Assembly (NCBI GenBank): GCA_026874595.1
Contig: CM049307.1
Coordinates: forward strand, 59,652,870-59,716,869
Reading direction: 5' to 3'
DNA length: 64,000 nt
From: Sipunculus nudus
Lineage: Eukaryota > Annelida > Sipuncula > Golfingiida > Sipunculidae
Shown: positions 1-12,300 of the stretch, piece after piece
How positions within the stretch are numbered: position 1 is the stretch's first letter
Layout of the letters: each line of letters opens with the position of its first letter
The notes under the pieces: model-generated
What the model was told of the DNA's origin: nothing
What the model saw: the letters and a program-made list of their open reading frames with translations, nothing else
Database searches by the model: none
Made by a program: the position numbers and the translations under genes

Positions 1-284
1 AATAAGCAACAGGCATATTATGCACCATTGGCAGTGTTGTTGTTTATTTCTATCACTGTGCATATTGATATAAGCTCCTCCGTTATGATAGATAGTGGTA
101 AAGTTTTGGAATTTTCCTACTGCTTATATCACAAACAGTTACTGATGTGCATGGCTGACAATGTTCCAAGATGAATATGACAGTAAGGCTTTATTTAACA
201 GCATAGAGGTCTGGGCCAGGCTCTGCTGAGGCCTTTCAGTGCTCAGCTAGAGATGATCTGTCTCTCTGCTCTCAATGGCCATGT

Positions 285-438
285 TTCACTCACAAATGAG
301 TGCACCTTTCGGGGGTACCTCAGTGGTATGATCCAGCAATGGGGACAATTACACACCCTGGTTCTGCTGGTGTGAAGTCACCGGGCCTGGTTAACACCAG
401 GATATAAAATGAGAGGAAGCATGTGATACTGTCCTGTC
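285..438 (+). repeat. SINE-tail-related repeat copy
   Basis: The block ending with CCTGGTTAACACCAGG, ATATAAAATGAGA and AAGCATGTGATACTG matches, on the opposite strand, the tail of the tRNA-derived element at 35796-36070. Internal landmarks such as GTGGTATGA and CCAATGGG are shared too, so this is a second, headless or diverged copy. No intact tRNA-like A and B boxes are visible here. Confidence 0.6.
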
Positions 439-879
439 ACGGAGTTTGAAATGGGGATAAAATTCTGCAAAAAATTTTGGTCAAGTTCAAAGATGGGTGA
501 TCTTGACCTACTTTTCAAGGTCACAGAGCTTAGAATAGAAAAAACTTAGGAGCTTATTTCTCAGGAAGCATTTGGTGGATTGTTATGAAACATGGTACAT
601 ACCTCTCCAATTTAAATTTATAACTGATCATCAGCTTTTGCTAAAATTCTAGTAACGCAATACAATGCTTACAGATACTGGCCTAATGTTTGGTCTGTGG
701 GCACTGTGTGACAGTTCCTGAACTCAAAAATTTTTACAAAATTTAACAAATATTTCTAATTTGCACCAGGCGGGGCATTTGTGTCGTTCCGACACATCTA
801 GTTTTATATCTTGCATTTGGTATTCTCTCTGTCTTTGCTCAGCTATGGTTTTTAAACATAGATACTTAGTCTTACAAGT

Positions 880-1402
880 TTTAGCTCAGTTGTGTCCATT
901 TTCACATGAATCTTAACTCAACCATTTTAGCTCAGTTGGGATCATTTCCACATGAATCTTAACTCAACCATTTTAACTCAGTTTGGACCATTTCCACATG
1001 ATCCTCAACTCAGCCATTTTAGCTCAGTTGGGACCATTTCAACATGAATCTTAACTCATCCTTTTAGCTCATTTGGGACCATTCCCACATGATCCTCAAC
1101 TCAGCCATTTTAGTTCAGTTGGGACCATTTCCACATGAATCTTAACTTAGCCATTTTAGCTCAGTTGGGACCATTTCCACATGATCCTCAACTCAGCCAT
1201 ATTTTTGCTCAGTAGGGACCATTCTCAGATGAACCTTAACTCAGCCATTTTAACCCAGTTAGGGCCATTTCTAAATGATCCTTAAAACATTTTAGCCCAT
1301 TTGGGACAATTTCCACATGATCCTTAACTAAGCAATTATAGCCCAGTTCGGACCATTCCCACATCATCCCTAACTCAGCCGTTTAAGCCCAGCTGTGTCC
1401 CA
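880..1402 (+). repeat. 46-bp tandem array, about 11-12 copies
   Basis: Units of about 46 bp start with TTTTAGCTCAGTTGGGACC and continue with ATTTCCACATGA. They alternate between a GAATCTTAAC and a GATCCTCAAC ending over several consecutive units, suggesting a 92-bp dimer has been amplified. Units towards 1400 are more diverged. No reading frame of note runs through it. Confidence 0.85.
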
Positions 1403-4199
1403 TGATTTAATTTTCATAACAATTTTAACCCTTCTATGGTTTATTGACAAATTTGGCATCTCAGCCAAACAGCTTCCAATGATCATGACAGAAAATTTTA
1501 CACACATTTTCATTCTTGAGGGATAACAAATGGTAAAACGCAAAACTTTATGACACATAAAATACAGAAATATTTGTTGTGGTTAAATTTATTTCAGATT
1601 AATATAGATTGGATACACATTATGTCATCACAGCCTTTTCATTTTGTTTATGTTAAGGAAAAATATTTGGTACTTTGTTCATCTTCCTTTCAATATATCC
1701 AGCACGGGAAATGTACACCTGACACAAGAACAGCACAAAGTGAAACTGATTAGGTCAGCAGTCATCTGTCTGGCTGACAAGGCCTAATGAAGTTTCAATA
1801 TTACAGAGGTTTCAGTCACATGTGCATGCCATGCTCTGTGGAGGATTATACAGAGCCATTGAAATTGTTCTGCCATTTGCCAGCCCAGACATTGTAGGTA
1901 ATGAATGACTTCTTCTCTAGACCAGTTGATGAGGTTTTCTACTTAGGATAGATTAGCTGGGTACTTACAGTATGTCATAAAAGGCAAGTCCTCATATGGG
2001 GAAATGTCAGTGTAATTAGAAGGTTGGGTCATATTGCAGTAAAAATGATTGATGCTTCTCGGGAGATATTGTCCTGTAATGATTTATAGCCAGACCAGAA
2101 TTCATCCTCTTAGTATCCTACTTCAGAGCTGAAAGCCTGTAAATCAGAATTGTTCAGGTTGATGGTAAATTCTGGGAACTGCATGTTGAAGAGATTTATT
2201 CCAGTTCATTTTAAGTTAATTTAATAATCTATGAGGTGCTCCTTGTATCGGAATCCAGGATTTGATATTAGTCATATTGTAATATCTAATATTGTTTTTT
2301 TCCACTCTGATTCAGCACACACTTCTACAACTAATTTATTATAAGTATTAGAAGGGCTCTCAGCAGAGAGCATTCCTCCACCTAATGAAGCAATTAAGAC
2401 AGTTCCTGCTAAGCTGGATCTGTCCCTCATCCAGATTAGAACCAAAACTGAATTATCCTATCCCTCTTCCATCCCTCCCCTTCATGAATTTAAATGGAAA
2501 AGTTTTTCTTTTAGTGAAATTCTTAAACACAGATACAAATATTTCATGGAAATAGGTGTCAAATTTATTTGTGTAATTCAAACAAACATACAAACACAGG
2601 GGATAACATAACCTCCTTGACAGAAATTATGAAATCTGATCAAACCCTATCTCAATCAGTAGACTTCAATGCTTGTAGAAAATTGCAAGAGTTTTATAGG
2701 GAATAGTATTAATATAAAGAGTGCTTTCCAGGACATGTGCATAACAGATGGTGTTTTAATTTTTTACAGATGTTAGCTAGGTATTTTTGAAACACATGAG
2801 CTAAATTCACCATAATCCTTAGATCCAAGCTTCCCCATGCTTTATCAGTATGTACAACCTTTATTGCCAGAGCAGATCAAGGACCTTCTCTTGGGTGTGC
2901 TAAATCTCATACAAACCTGACTAATTGGTGATATCCTGTCAGAGTAACAAGTACAAGACTGAAGCGAGGCAAGGCTTTACCAAACATCCTTCTTTGGTCA
3001 TACAGGAGTAAACAGTTGTTACAAGGATTTATTACTGGTATGTTGTGCACTCAGCTACCCCTGGTTTTAGGAACTTGCATCACCATGCTAAGAAGGCCTT
3101 TAAGTTGACCTTTAAACCAAGGGTTACAAATTACAAGATCCAGGAAACAGGCACATGGTCACATGTCCCCCAGTGTGAGTCCTCTGTTATCAACATGCTA
3201 TCAGATTCGCAGAGTGGAGTACCAAATGAGCCAGGGTTTCACACATACTTGAGCTTATATATTCTGAGCGAACATTTACATGGTGGTGACTTTCCAGGTA
3301 TATGCATGTGTTAGGCAGCTTTGAGTACCAATACTTAAGGTCAGTATTAATTGTGTCATTTGGGTGGTTATTAATTATTTCCATCAATTATGGTTTCTGT
3401 ATGTTTGTATATATGACTAAAAAATCATGTGATTATTTATACATGTAGATCCAGTGAATGGGCAATCATGTTCAGAACATTCTGGGAGGAAACATTCCAA
3501 TCTTACTGAGTATTTTATCTCTCTGACATGTCAGACTGGCTTAAGCTGCATGGATTCATTTATTTACAGACAGGGATATTGATATAGGGGTGGCACTACA
3601 GTCACAATGGCATGAATGTTGAAAGAGAGTGTCATAATTGTCATCTCATAGGATACATATATAAAAGATTAGAATACACATAAAGCGTGCACAACTTGTC
3701 TGTTTCTGCATTTAGATAAGCTACACTATTGAATTGTTCTACCTTACAATTGACCACTGCCTCTTTTATGGTAATTATTCTATAAAATATATTGGAATTA
3801 TTAGAGAACTGATGATAATATTGTGTAGACTAATAGAGCAGTAGACCAGAAAACAGGATTGGACTCAAACCTCAGATACATTTGTTGGTGAAGATAACTA
3901 TATCTAAAACCTGTATCAGATTTTCAACAATATCCATATTTGGTCATACATATGTAAAAACAGTGTGTGTTTTAACTGATATACTGAACTTGCATACTAG
4001 GAAGTGAGTGGCCCGATATTACCTGTGTGCTAGCAGTAGCAGTCATCAGTGATCACTGGTGTCATAATTTATATAAAGGTTTTTAGTTCATATTCATAAA
4101 ATTATTCTGTTATTCTGTAAAGAGTGTATGCAATATAAATTTAATGAGGATTGAAGCTTCTTAGTATTAAAGTTAAAGCACTAAAGGTTACATTTCCAA

Positions 4200-4815
4200 G
4201 TTTCATCATGGTGTCTCTACTGACCTAGGTAGCATCATATCGAACCTCTGGCATTACGACCAGACTAATGGCGCCAGAGTGTCATTACATCTAAGTCTGA
4301 GGAACGCAATAAAAGACCTTATGAAGATGCAAGTATTTTCGTCATTTCTGACAACGCTTCATTGCCTACAGGTACACTGTCAATCAACATAAACCAGACC
4401 AATTGTTAGAATTTTTTTTGTAATTTCTAATAATACCAAACATGAGTGAGAAAAGTTCTGTTTTAACCCCGCAATTTGGTAAACCCCTTGGTGTGAGTGT
4501 TGAATTTCTGCCTGCATGAACACAAGCATGGCTCGCATTGGTTACAGGACGCAGGCAGCTTGCAGGCGATACAGGAAATGACCCATGTTCATAGAGACAG
4601 TGTTTCAGTTTGGGTTGTGAGCTCACATGTATACTATTGTGTAAATTCATTATTTTTAGCGTAATATTGAGATTATGGGCTGTTTTCCACAATATGAATG
4701 CAACCTGATGCAAGACCACTGTGATACATTCCTTAAGATAACTTGTATCACAACTCGAGAAGGTTCACAAGCCCAATTATCCGATTGCCTACTGAGTTGG
4801 GTTGTCACGGCTACT
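4200..4815 (+). repeat. ~600-bp dispersed repeat, copy 1
   Basis: Closely matches a segment at about 55950-56545 and parts of 27700-28090 and 37135-37450, all in the same orientation. Shared landmarks include TCTGAGGAACGCA, GTTGAATTTCTG, CACAATATGAATGCAAC and GGGTTGTCACGGCTA. On the minus strand it holds an open frame (4384-4719) whose peptide resembles those in two other copies. No transposase or reverse transcriptase is visible; the type of element is unknown. Confidence 0.75.
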
Positions 4816-5252
4816 ACTCACTGTTCAATAACTTAGAAACTACAGCTTTCTGGAGTAGAGACTTATGACATTCACTTCAGAACTACTATTCATGTGGCAT
4901 TGATAAGACTCATGAACCTGATGAAATGTGTGACATTATTAATAAGGCCTCAATCCATTAGCAGAGATTTGTAATTTTCATGGTAAACTGCATATTAATG
5001 AGCACAAATTTTGCTAACACAGTATTAATAAAATTAATTAATTTTTGTTAGTATGCTGGATTTGAGTGACAGTTTTGGGGAATTTTAATTGGATATTTGA
5101 GCTGCAGGGCCAAAATGGTCTTTCATTGCTGTCATTTAAACTTTTCTTTCTTTGACAAATGGGATGGATTTAATTGGCTGTCAGAGATGAATTAATCAGA
5201 TTGAATGAACAAATCAGTGGCATGATTCTTACTATTATTTTTGTTTCGACAG

Positions 5253-6391
5253 ACTTGAGGATTTCCTGTGAGACATATTTCGGCTGCGAGAGGGAATGGT
5301 TGCCAATGAAGACAACATGGCTCGACAGGGAACATCAGCAACATATAGCATCTCACAGCACCAAGCATCCTTACAAAACATACTGAGGGCGAGTCACCAA
5401 AGTACCAGAGGCTCAGGAAGGACAGCTGGAGTTCATGGTGTATACAGGAAAGCTACGACGAATAACGCTGCCCAAGGAACGCAAGATAACAATGTCACTT
5501 CGAGCTCTGCAGCTGCGTCAGCCCCGAGCCAGAGCCGGCAACAAGCAGTGTATACTGTAAGGGCAATTGGGACAGGTCCTCGTACGAGAAATATTCCTGT
5601 TAGTACAACTGTCTATACCACAGCAGGCCCTGGGAGGACTAGATTTGTTGTATCGCAGTCGGTGCCATCACAGCACCCTGGGACATTGACTTTTGTGCCT
5701 GCAGCTAGGGATGGAAGAACAGGGCGGACTAGACAAGGAGTGCCCTCTACTGGCAGACAGGGGCAGAGGGTAGCTCAGGCAACTCAGACAGATTCTCAAA
5801 GCAGAGCTAGTCCGCATATCATGAGAAACCAGAACAGGTCACGAAGTACTGGTATACAGGTAGGGCCTGCACAGGTGAGACATGCACAAGATTCTCGTAG
5901 AGCTCATGCTGGGTCACATGACCTCGTGAATATCACTCGCAGACAAGCCAGCAGCGCAAGTAGCAGCGGAAATCCCACCATACAGTCTGTACCTTCCACC
6001 AGCGCTGCCATGACGTTGTCCACCCCGCCACAGACACACCGTATACATGTGACAAATGAAGCGCTACCAGATTTGTTAAATTCCCACCAATTGCCCCCGT
6101 ACACCCTTGCCATGCGGCCGAACCAACACCGGCCAGCAAGGAGAGAGGGCAACAGCCCTGTACGGGGCATGACACGTTTATCAGGGCAGCAAACGCAGGT
6201 GCCAAATCCAAACCCAACCTGTTGTGGCCAGGACTACTGTTTTCGCTGCCTTACATCAGTGACTACTTTTCGCTGGGTCCTAGTTTCGTTAGCATTGCTT
6301 GGTGTGTGTAGTGTCGTGACAGGAATTATATTAGGAGCACTGCACATGACTGTTGGTTCCAGCTTCCTAACGTTGTCACTCATGTTCATAG
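5253..6391 (+). CDS. Membrane PPxY protein, first coding exon (CDS from 5296)
   Basis: Acceptor TTTCGACAG ends at 5252; 43 nt of 5' UTR include an in-frame TGA before ATG at 5296. Donor ATAG|GTAAGT follows 6391, splitting a Gly codon inside the second helix. It encodes the whole disordered N-terminal region, the Cys cluster and the first helix. Reading on past the donor gives only six more residues before a stop, so the junction is well supported. Confidence 0.87.
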
Positions 6392-9300
6392 GTAAGTACC
6401 ATAAACTTATCTAATATGCTCTTAACCTTGTTTTATGATAAGGCCCCCTGATAATGATAAGATGGTATCACAAAGGAAAGTTGATAAAGGATAAGAAATG
6501 TAATTAAATCAGCTGCGGATAAGATGGTAAATCTTATCTTCATCAAATATTTCACTAAATGATGCGCCTTTATCTCATCCTATGCATTTAAAGGCCTGCT
6601 GATTTCTTTCCAAAGAGTCTTTTATGTCCACAGTTTGTTGAACTTCGTTGAGTTTATTTTATTTATGATGCCATTTACTTAACCATAATAAATATCATGT
6701 GCAAGAAAATTTACTTCCTTCACTGTGAAAACTAAGACATGATAGCACATTTGAGTAAAGCTTTAAATTTTAATTTTATTGCAGTAGCTTGTTTATAATA
6801 TTTTTATACAAAAAAAATCAGCACAACTTGATGATCTGTTATATGACAAAGGAATCAACATGATATCATTTTGTCTGATACCCTGATAGGCAACATTTTC
6901 TGCAGAGAATCCTTATTTAAGTCAGATTGACAGCATTCATAGATTACATAAAGTTAACCATAAATGTAAAACAAATCAGAATGAAAATATATTTTATGAT
7001 ACTTATGGCATGTCTAGACTCATACTTTAATGCAACTTTATGGTAGAACTTGTGACAGACAAGCAATAACATGCAATATTGTGTGTATTGTAAAGATGGA
7101 AGTATGTGACACAAGGCACGCATGTGCTATAACACTATACCATTGGAAGGGGGGTGGGTGGGTGTCAAACTGTGACAGGAATTGGTATTTGACAGGCTGC
7201 TAGTTAAATATTGTTGAAATAATACGAGTATAGAAAGTAAATTTACAGCTTGTAGTCACAGGTTTGTACTGTTATGTCGTCACCTTGTGGGGGCGGCAGG
7301 GAGTTGCTTTAAGAATTTCTGTGTCCTTTCATGTAAGTCAGTGATCCAGACTGTTGCACTTGCATTATTACTTGAAAAAGAATGTCATAAATGGTGCATC
7401 TAAATGGTCTGCAAAAATTTTTTTAGCTACGCTTATGTTAGGTTAACAGAGCCATATTGATGAACCTCAATCTTTCATCTGTCAATCTGTCCATCCATCC
7501 AATAAGATGTCCATAAACAGGGGGTAAATTTTTTATATTTGCATATACACCGTAAATGAACTGCTAGAGTTGAAAGCCAAGCAAATGTATTCTAAATCTC
7601 ATTATATTATCATATAACACACTTGCCTATAAAAGTTAATTAGTATAGATTTTGCATATTTACTGAACCCCATTCCTGGAAAAAAAAATCATTTTTCTTT
7701 TAATTTTTTAAAAAAAAATTAGGTAGGATGATTTGTCCTGAACTTATTGACCACTGCCAACTTTTGATGTCACAGAAGTAAACCAATGTGACTTAAAGCT
7801 GTAGGTCTCATCAACAGCTTAGTAATTCTGATACTGTCAGACCCAAATTTTCAAGGAAGAATAAAAACATCATATTTTGCTAAATTTAAGTCATTTCTAA
7901 GTTTTGCCTATGACATCACACTTTGCACCAGCCAGTCACACGAAGGCCTAGTCTCTGTTCTGGATGCATTGCTCTGTGCACATGACAAATCCATGTGCTA
8001 ATAGGTTTACCTTACCTGAATCCCTGGTGTTTACATTAGTGTTGAAAGGAGTACTTAAGTTTGAGTATTCTTAATCCATAGCCTGATTCCAAATCATGAA
8101 ATAAGTACATGTGTAAATCAACACATTAAATCATACTTGTGAAATTACTTGTTAAGGCATCAGTAAGATTCATAATCTATAATGGAATAGAAGTTGGTCT
8201 ACAAAATTGTGCAATAGCATCCAATCCTATCACCTGCTCAAGCGTGTGCCTGTTAAAAGTCCTTACACATTCAGCGTTTATGGGCCACACTGGAAAAAGT
8301 CACATCTCTGCATATTTTTAAACAGTATTGTTGCAGTATGTGCTAACATGGTAATGAGTTCTTAAGTTCAAGCTGAAATAGCTAGGGAGTTCTTTGGTCC
8401 AATTTTATCCTAGATACATACCCATTTCCAGCATTGTTGACATACTGTGGATTAACCCTTTACTGTTCAGATTAGCCTGTGGATTGTCACACTCCTACTG
8501 TTCAGATTTATTTTGCATTTTTTCCACATTTTGACATGAATCTATATAAGAGACATTAACTCAGTAACCGTTAAAGGTATCTTTGTGAAATTTTCAGCTT
8601 TTACTGTCAGGTATATGTCCATCATGTTATTTTATTTATTTTCTACATACCTGGTTTGATATGTATGTAGCTAAGGTATATACAGGTAAAAACAGGTAAA
8701 TCTGTACTAACTGTATTTCCACTCACTGGTATATCACCAAAATGACCCCTTTCATCCTGTTCAGGTAACCCATTAACCATTTGATAAAAACAGGGAAATT
8801 TAAGGATTTTTTTCACTCTAAGGTAATTATTAATTAAAGGTAAGAAAAAGGTAAATGATTTGGTTTAATACTGGAAAGGGAACCACCAACGAACCAGAAT
8901 GTGCAAGTAAAATTGGATTTTTCTGTTGAAATCAAATATTTTTCACCTGAAAAGCTTGCAGACCCAAAGAGCACATTCTATGATTATTAACATATAACAC
9001 ATATGTTTACCTGTACAGGTAAGTAAAGGTAAATTATTTTTTTTTCTGAATATGTTAGCAAACACCTTGTTCATCAATATAGTTACTATAAATTAATACC
9101 TTCTCTATTTATGGACTGTATAATTCATTTTGATATAAGAACAGGTTCTTTTAATACAGTAATTAAGTTACCTATGTGAATAGTACCTTTGTTCTTCAAC
9201 TGATCTAATTACCTGTGGCAGTGACAAAATCATGCTGAAAAGTGGCTGAGAAGAATATGGATAAACAAGTGTCAACTGTGTAAAACCATTATATTTTGAT

Positions 9301-12300
9301 TTTTCAGACATGTAAAACATAAATTGATAATTTTGGTTACGGTTACACATAAAAACATACTCACCTGTACAGGTGAGTTCAGGTAAATACAGGTAAATTA
9401 TTTTTTTCATGAAGTATATATTTTATACATGTAATAAGGGAGAAAAAAAACATACAACTTAATTTTGAGTGCCATGTGTAAAATTTATGAATTATAGGTA
9501 CTAACTGCACTATTTATTGGGTTACCTGAAATGATACCTTTGATCTTAAACAGATTTAATTACCTTTGTAAGTACAGAATATAAAGACAACTTTTCATTT
9601 TAAAAGTGGAGAGGAAAATTTTGAAGGAGTTAAAACAATATGCAGAAGCTATCTTTTAATTAACTGCACAGCGACGAGACTTGTGGATTTCAATTTTGCC
9701 AATTTCTACCTGTAAAAGTTTACTCACCTGCACAGGTAAGATCAGGTAAATAAAGGTAAATTCTCATTTTTTTTAATTTAAATTATATATTATACTTGTT
9801 ATAAGGGACATTGCAATAAAAACTATTTACTTTGTTCCAATGTGCAAAATATATAATTTATGGGTGTGAAATGCACTAATTATCTGGTTACCTGTAATAT
9901 ACCTTTTTATGTCAAATTAATATATTATTACATGTGCAGGCAAAAACAAATCGCCGACTGATTTTAAAATAAAATCTGGAAAAATGTGTCTACCCTGTTT
10001 GTTAACATTTCATGCAATAATAAAATTGCTGTTTAGTTGGTCTGTCGCGTTTATCTGCACAGGTAAAAATCCAGGTGCGACAGGTAAACAGGTGTGCACT
10101 TGGTTCGATCAACGATTAGCCTAAATAAACGTTGATATATCCAAATCTTTCCCATTCGGAACAGTGCGATGGTACTAAAATTTGAAATAGAAAATCAAAA
10201 CCAAAATGTCTTACACTTGTGAAAACTCTTATTTTCTGAATTGAGGGTATCCATGCAATTTCTTTTGTAGTACTGGCCCCTCCGCGGCTGACGGTGATTG
10301 AGCGATAATGAGTGAATTTAGCAATATGTAGCACACAAGGTACATTAACGAGGCGGTTTTCCAGACTTTAGTCGCAGAATTATCCTATCTAGTCAATATA
10401 ACGGAAAAATAAAAATAAATAAAACATTTACTGGACAATTAAGATGCAAGACGACACGTCTGTTTGGGGTTTTTTTTCCTGAACGGTCCAATTTTACCGC
10501 GTCATCCCACAGCCAGCGGTGACGCACTGACGCCGAAACTTTTCTCACCCAATCGTATCTACTTTTACATCGGCAAGGTTCACGTGACTGGGTCTGGCGT
10601 GTTTATTTTGAAAAGTCTTTTAAATGGACATGGTTCACGTGACTGAGTCTGGCGTGTTTATTATAAGAAGCGTCATGAGATGCTGTGCCGACTGGCGGTC
10701 GAATTATTCTTTTTTTTTTGTGGGGGTGGTGGGGGGGGGGGGGGGGGGAGTTACCTGGAAACATCCTCTCACGTCATGCAAGAGTTACCTGGAAACATCC
10801 TCTCACGTCATGCAATATGTATGCATTAGAATCGATTTTTTCCCGCAGGGATCAGAAACAATGAGAACACTGGTAGTACTAGTGGAACAATAATTTATTA
10901 CATATATAATAAATAGGCCTATGCACATTAATGTAAACAAATCGTTATTAACAAGAATATAAAATAACGGAAAATCAATATTTTTTATTGTTGGAAAGGT
11001 GTTTTTAAAATGTGCTATTGGGGATAATGCACATAATTCCAAAGTTTATAAACGTGGGAAAACGATACTAAACTGTGAAGTAACACCAAAGAAACATGTT
11101 TTCACAGTACATTTTAATGTAGGTTATGTTATTCAAATATATAGGCCTACGTAAGTCCAACAATGCTTATTAAAATCATGCCTAGTTACTATGATTTCAT
11201 AGCAGTACAATCTGGTATCTTAGAGGACAATTGCACGTAGGCCTACATATCTTCATGCACATACTTATCCAGGTCTTCAATTTGCACTTTATTTCAGTGA
11301 CATTTAAATGAAGCATAATTACGTCATATGAAATTAATATAAAATGGAAATATAATATATAATTACATTTATTCAATTCAACTTCACTTGAAGAAAAGTA
11401 GAAAATTTATTTAATAATTTTGAGATGCACATGCAATTCCTTGGTTAACTAGCTGTATACACGAGACCTAACTTCAAATCATTTAGCTAATCTGGTAACC
11501 TCCGTATGCAACTTTGTACATTTAAGCCCTCATATAGTCAGAAATCATGCACTGCTGATAAAACTTCAGCTTCAGCAGGAAAGCATGCGGTCTCCCCAGG
11601 CTGCAAGGTGGTGATTTCACGGAGAGGCAGAGTTCCAGTTAATTATAAAACAATATGCAGCAACAATTCAATAATTCTTAAGAAGCACCTGGAATGTTCC
11701 AAAAACTTCTAATAAGTTATGATCTCTTGGGTGTTTGTTTATTTATTTATTTTGTATTCACCAGTCCCGTCAGCTGTAGAGACGCGGACCATGACCTACA
11801 CCTGGCAATTATACATGTCGTTCGGTTCCCGAACATTGTAAATGATGTCATTATCCTTTGATGATTAATGTTATAGATGCCAATTTAAAGTAGTAATTTT
11901 CACTCCGAATCCCCGTCTGGTTGGCCACATGTTGTGTGCTGTCTTTCCGCTAAAATCTTCTGTGTGATAGGAAAATTTCTTTGTGCTAATAAAACTGTCA
12001 ATCAAACGTGAAAATGACAAGGTCGGTGGGTAAAAATAGAAGCCGACACCCTGTGGTATTTTAGGTCTTCGAAAGGGGCAAGTTTGAGACAAAGCCATCA
12101 AACATTTTGCAATATAGATATATTTGTATACCTGCGTCTTTTAAATCTTATTTTACAGCAATGGAAAGGTACAATTAGATTTCAGTCTAATTTGTCCACC
12201 TGCATGGTTTCTCGATCGTCATTTTGAATACACCATGCGCATGCATATCGAAAGTCCGCATCTTTGGTCTTAATATTTTACTTTCACTGTGTCACCGTCA

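Larger units (their letters stand above)
1..5252. other. Left flank upstream of the + strand gene
   Basis: AT-rich non-coding sequence with no exon I can support. It holds a repeat related to a SINE tail (about 285-438), a 46-bp tandem array (880-1402) and one copy of a ~600-bp dispersed repeat (about 4200-4815). The remainder is unique-looking. Because the first coding exon of the + gene opens at a splice acceptor at 5251-5252, at least one 5' untranslated exon must lie in this flank or before the window. I could not locate it. Confidence 0.6.

Noticed and set aside
880-1402. CRISPR-like repeat array (also considered at 20086-20622)
   Set aside because: The units are head-to-tail tandem repeats with no unique spacers, in an intron-bearing animal genome.
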